The notes under the pieces were generated by a model. It worked only from the letters and a program-made list of their open reading frames with translations. It made no database searches and was not told where the DNA came from. A stretch of DNA of 64,000 bases, taken from the NCBI RefSeq assembly GCF_000721605.1, contig NZ_JOIZ01000001.1, positions 62,001-126,000 of the forward strand, written 5' to 3'. This DNA is from Streptomyces sp. NRRL S-37 (lineage in GTDB: Bacteria; Actinomycetota; Actinomycetes; Streptomycetales; Streptomycetaceae). Position numbers and translations under genes: made by a program. This document shows, in pieces, positions 53,130 to 61,594 of the stretch (position 1 is the first letter of the stretch; each line of letters starts with the position of its first letter).

Positions 53130-54713
53130 CTAGCCGCGCAACCAGACCGCGGTGTCCTTCGGCAGTCGTCCGTCGGGGTCCAGGGGGCCGCTGCCGAGGA
53201 GCAGAGCGGTGTGGGCGGGGAGGTCGACGGGCGTGTCCGCGAGGTTGACCACGCAGAGGACGCCGCCGTCGGCGCGGCTGAAGGCGAGGACGCCGTCGGC
53301 GGCGGGCAGCCAGGTGAGCGGGCCGTCGCCGAGGACGGGGCGCAGCCGGATCGCCTCACGGTAGAGGGCGAGCATCGAGCCGGGGTCCCCCTTCTGCCGG
53401 TCGGCCGCGTACGAGGCCCAGCCGGCGGGCTGCGGCAGCCACGGTTCGCCGCCGAACCCGGCGTGCGGTGCGCCGGCCGTCCACGGCAGTGGCACCCTGC
53501 ACCCGTCGCGGCCGGGGTCGGTGCCGCCGGAACGGGCGTGCATGGGGTCCTCGATGCGGTCGAGGGGGATGTCGGCCTCGGGCAGTCCGAGTTCCTCGCC
53601 CTGGTAGACGTAGACCGCGCCGGGCAGGGCGAGGGAGAGCAGGGCGGCGGCGCGGGCCCGGCGGGTGCCGAGGGCGAGGTCGGTCGGGGTGCCGAAGGCC
53701 TTGGCGGCGAAGTCGAAGCCGGTGTCGGCGCGGCCGTAGCGGGTGACGGTGCGGGTGACGTCGTGGTTGCACAGCACCCAGGTGGCGGGGGCGCCGACCG
53801 GCGCGTGTTCGGCGAGGGTGTCCTCGATGGAGGTGCGCAGGCGGGCCGCGTCCCAGGGGCAGGTCATGAAGGAGAAGTTGAACGCGGTGTGCAGTTCGTC
53901 GGGGCGCAGGTAGCGGGCGAAGCGTTCGGTGTCGGGGAGCCAGACCTCGCCGACGAAGACGCCTCCGTACTCGTCGGCGACGGCCCGCCAGGCGCGGTAG
54001 ACGTCGTGGAGTTCGCCGCGGTCGACATAGGGGTGCGGGTCGCGGCCCTCGACGAAGTCGGGCAGCCGGGGGTCCTTCACCAGCAGGGCGGCGGAGTCGA
54101 TGCGGACGCCGGCCACTCCCCGCTCGAACCAGAAACGCAGGATGTCCTCGTGCTCCTGGCGGACGGCGGGATGGGCCCAGTTGAGGTCGGGCTGCTCGGG
54201 GGCGAACAGGTGGAGGTACCAGTCGCCGTCGTCCAGTCTGCTCCAGGCGGGGCCGCCGAACTCGGACTTCCAGTCGTTCGGGGGGAGTTCACCGTGCTCG
54301 CCGCGGCCGGGGCGGAAGTGGAACAGTTCCCGCTCGGGGCCGCCGGCGAGCGCGGCCCGGAACCAGGGGTGCTGGTCGGAGACGTGGTTCGGCACGATGT
54401 CGACGATCGTGCGGATGCCCAGGTGCCGTGCCTCGGCGATGAGTTTCTCGGCTTCGGCGAGGGTGCCGAAGGCCGGGTCGATCGTCCGGTAGTCGGCGAC
54501 GTCGTAGCCGCCGTCCTTCATCGGGGACAGGTACCAGGGGTTGAACCACAGGGCGTCCACGCCGAGTCCGGCGAGGTACGGCAGTCTGGCGCGGACGCCG
54601 GCGAGGTCTCCGGTGCCGTCGCCGTCGCCGTCGGCGAAGCTGCGGACGTACACCTGGTAGATGACGGCGGAGCGCCACCAGTCGTCGTTCGGGGCAGGGG
54701 TGGGCTGTCCCAC
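53130..54713 (-). CDS. GH13 alpha-glucosidase
   Basis: 527 aa, cytoplasmic. GH13 regions: IVDIVPNHVSDQHPWF, nucleophile Asp in GVRIDSAALL (about residue 203), acid/base Glu in VGEVWLP (about 254), and NHDVTR (about 316). It should release glucose from imported oligosaccharides. GTG 54713 is preceded by AGAGAAAGG. It lies 37 bp after the inner permease gene and 35 bp before the glucanase gene. Confidence 0.92.
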   Translation of the reverse strand: MGQPTPAPNDDWWRSAVIYQVYVRSFADGDGDGTGDLAGVRARLPYLAGLGVDALWFNPWYLSPMKDGGYDVADYRTIDPAFGTLAEAEKLIAEARHLGIRTIVDIVPNHVSDQHPWFRAALAGGPERELFHFRPGRGEHGELPPNDWKSEFGGPAWSRLDDGDWYLHLFAPEQPDLNWAHPAVRQEHEDILRFWFERGVAGVRIDSAALLVKDPRLPDFVEGRDPHPYVDRGELHDVYRAWRAVADEYGGVFVGEVWLPDTERFARYLRPDELHTAFNFSFMTCPWDAARLRTSIEDTLAEHAPVGAPATWVLCNHDVTRTVTRYGRADTGFDFAAKAFGTPTDLALGTRRARAAALLSLALPGAVYVYQGEELGLPEADIPLDRIEDPMHARSGGTDPGRDGCRVPLPWTAGAPHAGFGGEPWLPQPAGWASYAADRQKGDPGSMLALYREAIRLRPVLGDGPLTWLPAADGVLAFSRADGGVLCVVNLADTPVDLPAHTALLLGSGPLDPDGRLPKDTAVWLRG

Positions 54714-54750
54714 GGTGCGTGCCTTTCTCTTGTGCGGATGAGGTGCGGTG

Positions 54751-55617
54751 TCAGCCCTTGGTGCTGCCCGCGCTGATGCCGGCGATGATGTGCCGCTGGA
54801 AGACGAGGAACAGCGCGACCATGGGGATGCTGGCGATCACCATCGCGGCGATGAGCACGGTGAGCTGGATGTTCTGCGACAACTGCACGAGGGCCACGCT
54901 GATCGGCTGCTTGTCCGTGTCGGAGAAGACCATCAGCGGCCACAGGAAGTCCTGCCACACGGCGACCAGGGCGAAGATCGACACCACGCCGAGCACGGGC
55001 CGTGACATGGGCAGCACGACCGACCACAGGGTGCGCAGCTTCCCGGCGCCGTCCATCTCGGCGGCTTCGAGCACGTCCCTGGGCAGTTGGTCGAAGAACC
55101 GCTTGAGCAGGTAGAGGTTGAAGGCGTTGGCGACGGCAGGCAGCCAGATGGCGAGAGGGTCGTTGAGCAGGCCGAGGTCGGCCACGGTCAGGTACTTCGG
55201 TACGACGAGGGCCTGCGCCGGGACCATCAGGGTGGCGAGGATGCCGCCGAGGATCAGCGTGCCGAAGGCGGGCCGGAGCCTGGACAGGGCGTAGGCGGCG
55301 GCCGTGCAGAACACCAGTTGGAACAGCCAGGCGCCGGCCGCCTGCACCACCGTGTTCCACAGGTGGGTGGGCAGCTCCATCAGCTCCCAGGCGTCGGTGT
55401 AGCCGCTGGTGCTCCAGCTCTCCGGGACGAGGGTGGGCGGGGTGCGCGCCACCTCGTCCGGTGACTTCATCGCGCCGCTCGCCATCCAGTAGACGGGGAA
55501 GAGGAAGGCGAGCGCGAACAGCACGACGACGCCGGTGAACACGGTCCAGTAGACGGCCCTGCCGCGCGGGCGGGCCAGCACGGCCGGGGAGACGAGGGTG
55601 CGGGTGGTGCTGCTCAT
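54751..55617 (-). CDS. Sugar ABC transporter permease (MalG type)
   Basis: 288 aa, six membrane segments. The coupling loop is DVLEAAEMDGAGKLRTLWSV, typical of family 1 carbohydrate importers. Its ATG overlaps the stop of the partner permease (ATGA). Works with the MalF-type permease and lipoprotein upstream. Confidence 0.93.
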   Translation of the reverse strand: MSSTTRTLVSPAVLARPRGRAVYWTVFTGVVVLFALAFLFPVYWMASGAMKSPDEVARTPPTLVPESWSTSGYTDAWELMELPTHLWNTVVQAAGAWLFQLVFCTAAAYALSRLRPAFGTLILGGILATLMVPAQALVVPKYLTVADLGLLNDPLAIWLPAVANAFNLYLLKRFFDQLPRDVLEAAEMDGAGKLRTLWSVVLPMSRPVLGVVSIFALVAVWQDFLWPLMVFSDTDKQPISVALVQLSQNIQLTVLIAAMVIASIPMVALFLVFQRHIIAGISAGSTKG

Positions 55618-56567
55618 GCGGCCTCCTCTCCGGAGCGGGTGAGACGGAGGTAGACGGCGGAGAACGCGCCGAGCAGGGCGAGGAGCATCACGCTCAGCGC
55701 GCAGGCGCCGCCGAAGTCGTTGTAGAGGAAGGCGTACTTGTAGATGAGGTAGAGGACGGTCACGGTGGCGTTCTCGGGGCCGCCGCCGGTGATCACGAAG
55801 GGTTCGGTGAACACCTGCATGGTGGCGATGATCTGGAGCAGCATCAGCATGAGGATGACGAACCTGGTCTGCGGGACCGTCACATGGCGGATGCGCTGGA
55901 GCAGGCCCGCGCCGTCGAGTTCGGCGGCCTCGTACAGCTCGCCGGGGATGGACTGCAGGGCGGCGAGGTAGATGAGGACGGTGCCGCCCATGTTGGCCCA
56001 GGTGGCGACGATGACCAGGGAGATCAGTGCGGTGTCGGCGCCGTTGGACCAGTTCGAGGTGGGCAGGTGGAGGAAGCGCAGCGCCTCGTTGGCGAGGCCG
56101 GCGCCAGGATCGTAGAACCACTTCCACAGCAGGGCGCTGACCACCGGCGGGATCATCACCGGCAGGTAGACGACGACCCGGAAGAAGGCCTTGGCGTGCC
56201 GCAGTTCGTTGAGCACGAGGGCCAGGACGAAGGGGATCGCGAAGCCGATCAGCAGGGCGAGCAGGGTGAAGGTGAGCGTGTTGCGCCAGGCGGCGCCGAA
56301 CTCGGGGTCGTTCAGGACCTGGGTGAAGTTGGTGGTGCCGACCCATTCGGGGTCGGAGCCCGGCGTGTACTTCTGGAAGGCGATCACGACGGCGCGGATC
56401 GCCGGGTACCAGGAGAACAGGGCGAAGCAGGCGAGTCCGCCGGCGAGGAAGCCGTAGGCGCGCAGGTGGTCGGTGAGGCGGCGCCGTCTCCGGTCCCCTG
56501 CCGGGGACGGCGCCTTCACCGGTCGGATCCGCGGGGCCGCGGGCGGCCGTTCAACCGTCTTCGTCAC
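55614..56567 (-). CDS. Sugar ABC transporter permease (MalF type)
   Basis: 317 aa, six membrane segments after a charged N-terminal tail. The coupling loop is GELYEAAELDGAGLLQRIRH, with the usual VFTEPFVITGGGPENAT. Starts with GTG 3 bp after the lipoprotein gene. No ATPase gene follows; in Streptomyces the shared ATPase MsiK usually serves such importers. Confidence 0.93.
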   Translation of the reverse strand: MTKTVERPPAAPRIRPVKAPSPAGDRRRRRLTDHLRAYGFLAGGLACFALFSWYPAIRAVVIAFQKYTPGSDPEWVGTTNFTQVLNDPEFGAAWRNTLTFTLLALLIGFAIPFVLALVLNELRHAKAFFRVVVYLPVMIPPVVSALLWKWFYDPGAGLANEALRFLHLPTSNWSNGADTALISLVIVATWANMGGTVLIYLAALQSIPGELYEAAELDGAGLLQRIRHVTVPQTRFVILMLMLLQIIATMQVFTEPFVITGGGPENATVTVLYLIYKYAFLYNDFGGACALSVMLLALLGAFSAVYLRLTRSGEEAA

Positions 56568-56570
56568 CGG

Positions 56571-57914
56571 TCAGCTCCGGGCCAGGATGCCGTCGATCTT
56601 GCCGGAGGCGTCCTCGAGGAGCCGGTCGATGTCCGCGTCCTCCTGGGTGAGGACGGCGGAGACGACACCGTCGAGGACGGAGTAGAGCTGCTGGGCGTGC
56701 GGCGGCTCGATCTTCATCTCCAGTTGCTGATTGCCGTCGAGGAAGGCCTGGTAGTTCTCCACCGGGACGTTGGCGTTGGCCTTCTTGACCTGCTGGTCCT
56801 TGTCGTCGGCGGCGCCGGTGAAGAGGCGGGGTTCGGGCAGGCCGACGGGGGCGTCGTTCTTCTTGGCGCGGGCGTAGTCGCCGAGGAATCCGTCGCCGGG
56901 GGTGAGGAACATGTGGTCGAGCCACTTGAGGCCGGCGCGGATCTGTTCGGGTGAGGCGTTCTTGTGGAACATGTAGCCGTCGCCGCCGATGAGGGTGCCT
57001 TCGCCGCCGGGCATGGGGGCGAGGGCGATGTTCTCGTACGCGGCGCCCTTCTCCTTGACGAGGATGGGGATGTTGTCGGGGGCGGCGAGGTACATGCCGA
57101 GTTTGCCGGCGCCCATCATCTGCTGGACGTCGTTGATGACGAGCAGTTGCTTGCTGCCCATCGACTCGTCCTTCCACCGCATGTCGTGGAGGGTCCGGAG
57201 CACGGCACGGCCCTCGGGGGTGTCGATGGTGGCCTTCTCGCCGTCGGCGCTGACCACGTCGCCGCCCTGGGAGTAGAGCTCGGCGGTGAAGTGCCAGCCG
57301 CCCTGGTTCTGGGCGCTGTAGTCGGCGTAGCCGACGGTGCCGTCGCCGAGTGCGGTGATCTTCTTGGCGGCGGTGCGGACCTCGGCCCAGGTGGTGGGCG
57401 GCCGGTCCGGGTCGAGGCCGGCCTTTTCGAAGAGGTCCCGGTTGTAGATCAGGCCCATGGAGTAGCCGGTGCGCGGGATGCCGTAGACCTTGCCGTCGAC
57501 GGTGTAGATGTCGCGGAGCTGCTGCTGGATGGTGTCGTAGCTCTTCAACTCCTTGACGTACGGGGTGAGATCGGCGGCCTGGTTGATGTCGACGACGTGC
57601 TTGGCGTCGGTGAAGTACGTGTAGAAGACGTCCTCCATCTGTCCGCCGGCGAGTTTGGCGTCGAACGTCTTCGGGTCCTGGCACGGGAAGGCGTCGTGCG
57701 GGACGACGTCGATGCCGGGGTTCTTCTTCTCGAAGGCGGCGATGTCCTCCTCGAAGAACCGCCGGTCGACCTTGGCGCTCTTGGGCGGCATGCAGTTGAC
57801 GGTGATGCGGGTCTTGCCGCCTGCGGTGTCGTCGCCGTCCGAGCCGCAGGCGGTGAGCGCGAGCGCGCCGACGCCTAGCGCGACGAGGGTACGACGGATC
57901 CCGGTGTTTCTCAT
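56571..57914 (-). CDS. Sugar ABC transporter binding lipoprotein
   Basis: 447 aa, family 1 solute-binding protein. Lipobox ALALTACGS (Cys near residue 22). Blocks DVVPHDAFPCQDPKTFDAKL, GKVYGIPRTGYSMGLIYNRD and EGTLIGGDGYMFHKNAS. Expected to bind alpha-glucan oligosaccharides made by the secreted glucanase. ATG 57914 with AAGGGG upstream. First gene of the transport-hydrolase operon, downstream of the LacI gene by 136 bp. Confidence 0.9.
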   Translation of the reverse strand: MRNTGIRRTLVALGVGALALTACGSDGDDTAGGKTRITVNCMPPKSAKVDRRFFEEDIAAFEKKNPGIDVVPHDAFPCQDPKTFDAKLAGGQMEDVFYTYFTDAKHVVDINQAADLTPYVKELKSYDTIQQQLRDIYTVDGKVYGIPRTGYSMGLIYNRDLFEKAGLDPDRPPTTWAEVRTAAKKITALGDGTVGYADYSAQNQGGWHFTAELYSQGGDVVSADGEKATIDTPEGRAVLRTLHDMRWKDESMGSKQLLVINDVQQMMGAGKLGMYLAAPDNIPILVKEKGAAYENIALAPMPGGEGTLIGGDGYMFHKNASPEQIRAGLKWLDHMFLTPGDGFLGDYARAKKNDAPVGLPEPRLFTGAADDKDQQVKKANANVPVENYQAFLDGNQQLEMKIEPPHAQQLYSVLDGVVSAVLTQEDADIDRLLEDASGKIDGILARS

Positions 57915-57991
57915 CGGTGGACCCCTTAAGGGACAGGAGTGAGTGAACCCCTCGGAACAGGAGCGGTGGGCGGGGCACACTCAAGCACCGA

Positions 57992-58014
57992 CGACATCGG
58001 TCCGCAAGATGTCG
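57992..58014. promoter_or_regulatory. Inverted repeat in the promoter region of the sugar-binding protein
   Basis: CGACATC (57992-57998), 9-bp spacer, GATGTCG (58008-58014), about 80 bp before the lipoprotein start. It contains one CGCAAG half-site (58003-58008) matching the LacI operator at 59071. A candidate operator, though imperfect for that regulator. Confidence 0.45.
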
Positions 58015-58050
58015 CGCAGAATGTGAAATTATTCGACAGCGGAGTGGATC

Positions 58051-59049
58051 TCAGGGACGAGGCGCCTGGGCGGTCGACCCCCGCACCACCAGCTCGGGTT
58101 CGAAGAGCAGCTCCTCGGGAGCCACGGTGCTGCCGCTGATCTGCGCGTTCAGCAGCTCCACGACCGCCTTGCCCATGGCCTCGATGGGCTGCCGGACGGT
58201 GGTGAGCGGGGGCTCGGTGCAGTTCATCAGCGCCGAGTCGTCGTAACCGACGACGGATATCCGTCCGGGGACGTCGAGTCCCTTGCGGCGGGCGGCCCGT
58301 ACGACACCGAGGGCGAGGGGGTCGCTGGCGCAGATGAAGCCGGTGACGCCCCGGTCGATGAGCCGGGAGGCGGCGGCGTGACCGCCCTCGATGGAGAACA
58401 TGGCGCGGGCGACGTGCTCTTCGGGCACCTCGCCGGCGACCGCGCGGGCGGCGGCCAGCTTACGGGCCGAGGGCACGTGGTCGCCGGGGCCGAGCACCAG
58501 CCCGATGCGCTCGTGGCCGAGCGAGGCCAGGTGCCGCCAGGCCTGCTCCACGGCCACGGCGTCGTCGCACGACACGGCGGGGAAGCCGAGGTGCTCGATG
58601 GCCGCGTTGACGAGGACGACCGGGATGTTGCGCTCGGCGAGCCGCCGGTAGTGGTCGTGGGGGGCGTCGGCCTGGGCGTACAGGCCGCCGGCGAACACCA
58701 CGCCGGACACCTGCTGCTGGAGCAGCAGGTCCACGTAGTCCGCCTCGGAGACACCGCCCCGCGTCTGGGTGCACAGCACCGGCGTGAGACCGAGCTGGGC
58801 CAGCGCGCCGCCGATGACCTCCGCGAAGGCCGGGAAGATCGGGTTCTGCAGCTCGGGCAGGACCAGGCCGACCAGCCGGGCGCGCTCACCGCGGAGCTGG
58901 GTGGGCCGTTCGTAGCCGAGCACGTCCAGGGCGGAGAGCACCGCCTGCCGGGTGGCCTCGGAGACCCCGGGCTTGCCGTTGAGCACCCGGCTGACCGTGG
59001 CCTCGCTGACCCCGACCTTCTTCGCCACCACAGCAAGTCGTCGCGTCAT
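58051..59049 (-). CDS. LacI-family repressor of the glucan operon
   Basis: 332 aa. Helix-turn-helix VAKKVGVSEATVSRVLNGKP at the N-terminus, hinge near residues 45-58, and a periplasmic-binding-like effector domain (GLVLPELQNPIFPAF, VVGYDDSALMNC). Very probably represses the sugar transport and glucosidase genes until an oligosaccharide binds. The operator at 59071-59089 lies in its own promoter, so it should repress itself. The TACTCT -10 box is close enough to the ATG for a leaderless mRNA. Confidence 0.9.
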   Translation of the reverse strand: MTRRLAVVAKKVGVSEATVSRVLNGKPGVSEATRQAVLSALDVLGYERPTQLRGERARLVGLVLPELQNPIFPAFAEVIGGALAQLGLTPVLCTQTRGGVSEADYVDLLLQQQVSGVVFAGGLYAQADAPHDHYRRLAERNIPVVLVNAAIEHLGFPAVSCDDAVAVEQAWRHLASLGHERIGLVLGPGDHVPSARKLAAARAVAGEVPEEHVARAMFSIEGGHAAASRLIDRGVTGFICASDPLALGVVRAARRKGLDVPGRISVVGYDDSALMNCTEPPLTTVRQPIEAMGKAVVELLNAQISGSTVAPEELLFEPELVVRGSTAQAPRP

Positions 59050-59070
59050 GCACGCAAGAGTAGCGCAAGA

Positions 59071-59089
59071 AACGCAAGCGGCTTGCGTT
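59071..59089. promoter_or_regulatory. Perfect LacI-type operator
   Basis: AACGCAAG-CGG-CTTGCGTT, an exact 8-bp dyad 22 bp before the LacI start codon. Extra CGCAAG half-sites on the same strand at 59053 and 59064 extend the array. It overlaps the -35/spacer part of the LacI promoter (-10 TACTCT, minus strand, 59057-59062). Confidence 0.85.
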
Positions 59090-59106
59090 GCGACGCAAAT
59101 TTCCGG

Positions 59107-59303
59107 TCAGTGTGCCGCCCGGAGCCCTCGGACATGTCCGAGGTGGCAGGTCGTCACGGCTCGTACCGTCTCCGTGTCCCGGACGAGCGGCGCGTCGAGC
59201 AGCTCCAGATGCTCCTCGGCGATCAGCGCCGCCCGCAGCGCGTCCGCGACCCGCTCACGGTAGCCGGGCCTGCGGCCGCCCGGATCGGAGAGGGCGGTGT
59301 TCG
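59107..59303 (-). pseudogene. GntR/FCD regulator relic with internal deletion
   Basis: A start-less frame of about 65 codons with good Streptomyces codon use. It reads GYRERVADALRAALIAEEHL, close to a GntR N-terminus up to ALRAALIA, then jumps to text like the end of an FCD domain (LLDAPLVRDTETVR, then HLGHVRGL). The DNA-binding wing and most of the ligand domain, perhaps 130 residues, are missing in frame. No ATG or GTG precedes it in frame. Likely the scar of a deleted regulator. Confidence 0.55.
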
Positions 59304-59339
59304 GGGGAAGAGGGCGGACATCGCCGGTGAAGGGCCGCC

Positions 59340-59999
59340 TCAGCCGGTGGAGCGGACCACTCTCAGGTGGGAGGCGGCGCGGCGGCGCCCTCGCCCCCCG
59401 GACGGGGTACGGCGCGCCTCGCGCAGGACCAGCGTCAGCCGGGTGCAGTTCATGTCCTGGAGGGCCGGGGTCGTCTCCGTGACGATCCGGCAGTCCGTGG
59501 CGCCCCAGCGCGGGTCGGGGTGCAGCAACGGCCGTACGGCGCCGTCGTGTTCGGCGGCCTGTTCGCCGACGGCCCGCAGCCAGTGCGGCAGTCCGTGCCG
59601 GTAGGCGGCCTCCATGATGGGGTCCTGGGCGATGTCGCGGCGGATGGCCGCCAGGCCGTGGTCGTGGCCGTACCGTTCGACGGTCCCGGCGAAGTGGGCC
59701 AGCATCGGCAGGCACCAGCTCGACTCGTGGTCGCCGAGCACCGTGGCCGCGTCCGGGTGGAAGAGGACGAACCGGAGGAAGTTGTCGGCGGGCAGGGCCG
59801 TGGGGTGCGGCTCCACACCCTGGAAGAGCGTCCGGAAAGCGGTGTTGGTGAGCAGCACGTCCCAGCGGTGGTCGACCACCAAGGAGGGAAAGGGGACCGC
59901 CTCCAGGAGGACGGCGTAGTCCCGTAGATAGGCCTGGGCCCCGGGAGTCCCGGGGACGGGCCGCGGTACCGGCCGCTGCCCTCCTGCCTGATGTGCCAT
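59340..59999 (-). CDS. MmyB-like ligand-binding domain protein without HTH
   Basis: 219 aa. Matches the MmyB-type C-terminal domain usually joined to an XRE helix-turn-helix: LLEAVPFPSLVVDHRWDVLL, NTAFRTLF, FLRFVLFHPDAATVLGDHE and DCRIVTETTPALQDMNCTRL. The DNA-binding domain is absent; the N-terminus is a short Pro-rich tail. MmyB domains can bind fatty acids. It may act by pairing with another regulator. ATG 59999 is preceded by AAGAGGGG. Divergent from the XRE gene at 60223. Confidence 0.72.
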   Translation of the reverse strand: MAHQAGGQRPVPRPVPGTPGAQAYLRDYAVLLEAVPFPSLVVDHRWDVLLTNTAFRTLFQGVEPHPTALPADNFLRFVLFHPDAATVLGDHESSWCLPMLAHFAGTVERYGHDHGLAAIRRDIAQDPIMEAAYRHGLPHWLRAVGEQAAEHDGAVRPLLHPDPRWGATDCRIVTETTPALQDMNCTRLTLVLREARRTPSGGRGRRRAASHLRVVRSTG

Positions 60000-60222
60000 C
60001 GGGAGGTCACCCCTCTTGCCTGTGCGGCCCTGACGCGGCGCCCCGATCCTGCTGCCCGCACGCGAGGCGTGTCAACTATCGTGGCATTTCATGCCGGTCG
60101 ACGGCTGAAATTGGCCACAGTTGTGGCGAGACCTGGATGTGAGTTCGAGGCAACGGCTAGTCTCCGTGAGGTTCACGGCAATCGCTTGTGAGAAGCCTGT
60201 GAGAGACGTAGGAGATCTTTCG

Positions 60223-60879
60223 GTGACGGGTGGCTTCGAGGGTCCGGACGCCACGCCGACGGCCGCGCTGCCGGCCGTCGTCGCCCGCGTCACCGCACTC
60301 GCCGACCGGCTCGGTGTGGCGCACACCGAGGTCTTCGACGTCGGCCGGCTGTCCGCCGCCTCCGGTGTCCCCGAGTCCGTGGTCAAGGCGCTGCTGAGCG
60401 GCCGGTCCGCGGGTGAGCCCGATGTGCAGGCGCGGTTCGTGCAGCGGCTGGACCTGCTGCGCCGCACCCGGCTGAAGCCGAACGGCCGCAAGTACACGCA
60501 GCAGGAGATCGCCGACGGCGCGGGCATGTCCCGGCAACAGGCCGGAGCGCTGATCAACGGTGACCGGCGCCCGACCATGGAGCACTGCGACGCCATCCAG
60601 CGGTTCTTCCGGGTGCACGCCGGTTTCCTCACCGCCGAGGACCCCGAGGCGCTCGCGGGCGCGCTCCAGCACACCGAGCAGGAACTGCTGCAGAAACTCG
60701 CGGACCGGGAGCGGGCGGCGGCGGCACCGGCCGACGACCCGCTGGAGCGGCTGCTGCGGGACCACGGGGTGCGCCAGATCGCCTGGCGGGCCGCCCAGCT
60801 GCCCACCGACCAGCACCGCGACAAGGTCGCGGAGTGGCTGGACATGCTCCTGGAGAGCGTCCAGCGCCCCAGGACCTGA
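60223..60879 (+). CDS. XRE-like transcriptional regulator
   Basis: 218 aa. An N-terminal helical domain (VARVTALADRLGVAHTEVFD) with SGVPESVVKALLSG, then a helix-turn-helix around KYTQQEIADGAGMSRQQAGA and a helical tail. GTG 60223 is chosen over the upstream ATG at 60121 because AGGAG (60210-60214) is at 8-nt spacing. Related proteins are common in Streptomyces and are often divergent from other small regulators; the target is unknown. Confidence 0.8.
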   Translation: MTGGFEGPDATPTAALPAVVARVTALADRLGVAHTEVFDVGRLSAASGVPESVVKALLSGRSAGEPDVQARFVQRLDLLRRTRLKPNGRKYTQQEIADGAGMSRQQAGALINGDRRPTMEHCDAIQRFFRVHAGFLTAEDPEALAGALQHTEQELLQKLADRERAAAAPADDPLERLLRDHGVRQIAWRAAQLPTDQHRDKVAEWLDMLLESVQRPRT

Positions 60880-61068
60880 CCCGGGGGGCGACGCGCCGCC
60901 CGTACGGCGGGTTCCCGGCGGAGCCGACGCTTCCTGGCGCGGCCGGCCGATCCGTACACGGCTCCGCGCGAGATGGTGAGCGGACACCGCGGCCGATCCG
61001 TACGGCGCTCCTCCCACCCGGGACGACGAGCGGGCTGTGACTCGGCACGGCGGGAGCGGGACCGCGAA

Positions 61069-61280
61069 GCGGGACGAGGCGTCACCGGGGTACCCGAGGT
61101 CACAGAGCCCGGCGGACGAACCGGCCCCCGGCGGAACCCCGCTGCGGACCGGTACGGCGGAGCCGGGGCCGCGGGGCGGGACGAGGCGTCACCGGGGTGC
61201 CCGGGGTCACGGGGCCGGGCGGGCACGCCCCGGCGTGTGTGCCCGCCGGGCGGGCGAACCGGCCCCCGGCGGGACCCGGC
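61069..61280. repeat. Degenerate tandem repeat plus hairpin in an intergenic region
   Basis: In the 466-bp gap 60880-61345 a roughly 107-bp unit occurs about twice. A 23-bp block containing GACGAGGCGTCACCGGGGT recurs exactly at 61069 and 61176, and a GAACCGGCCCCCGGCGG block closes each copy. Within copy 2, GGCGGGCAC (61218-61226) pairs with GTGCCCGCC (61239-61247), a 9-bp stem that could end the XRE transcript. No gene is seen in the gap. Confidence 0.7.
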
Positions 61281-61345
61281 TGTCAGTGGCGGGCGGCAAG
61301 CTGGAGGCGACGTGTGACCGATCTCGACACGGGGAGAGCCGAGCG

Positions 61346-61582
61346 ATGTCCACCGCCGTACCGACCGACCGCGAGCGCACCGCCGTCCAGGCCTATCTGC
61401 GGCTGCTGAACACGGTGCGCGCCGCCCTCGACGCCCAGTCGGGCCCGCCGGGGCCCGTCGGGCCCCCGATGGTGCCGCCCTCCGTGCTCGCCGAGGCGGA
61501 GACCGCCCTGGCCCGGGCGGGCCTGACCGGCAACGAGGAGGTGTTCTTCCGGATGCTGCGCGACTGGCACGCCGAGCCGTAG
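61346..61582 (+). CDS. Small hypothetical protein
   Basis: 78 aa, soluble: N-terminal helix (DRERTAVQAYLRLLNTVRAA), a Gly/Pro-rich middle (GPPGPVGPPMVPP) and a C-terminal helix ending EEVFFRMLRDWHAEP. GGGGAGAG precedes the ATG at about 8 nt. No family recognised. Convergent with the phosphopantetheinyl transferase gene, 12 bp apart. Confidence 0.7.
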   Translation: MSTAVPTDRERTAVQAYLRLLNTVRAALDAQSGPPGPVGPPMVPPSVLAEAETALARAGLTGNEEVFFRMLRDWHAEP

Positions 61583-61594
61583 GAGGGGTGCCCT

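Noticed and set aside
61037..61582. Longer form of the 78-aa protein starting in the tandem repeat
   Set aside because: The added residues come from GC-rich repeat DNA; the ATG at 61346 has a proper ribosome site.
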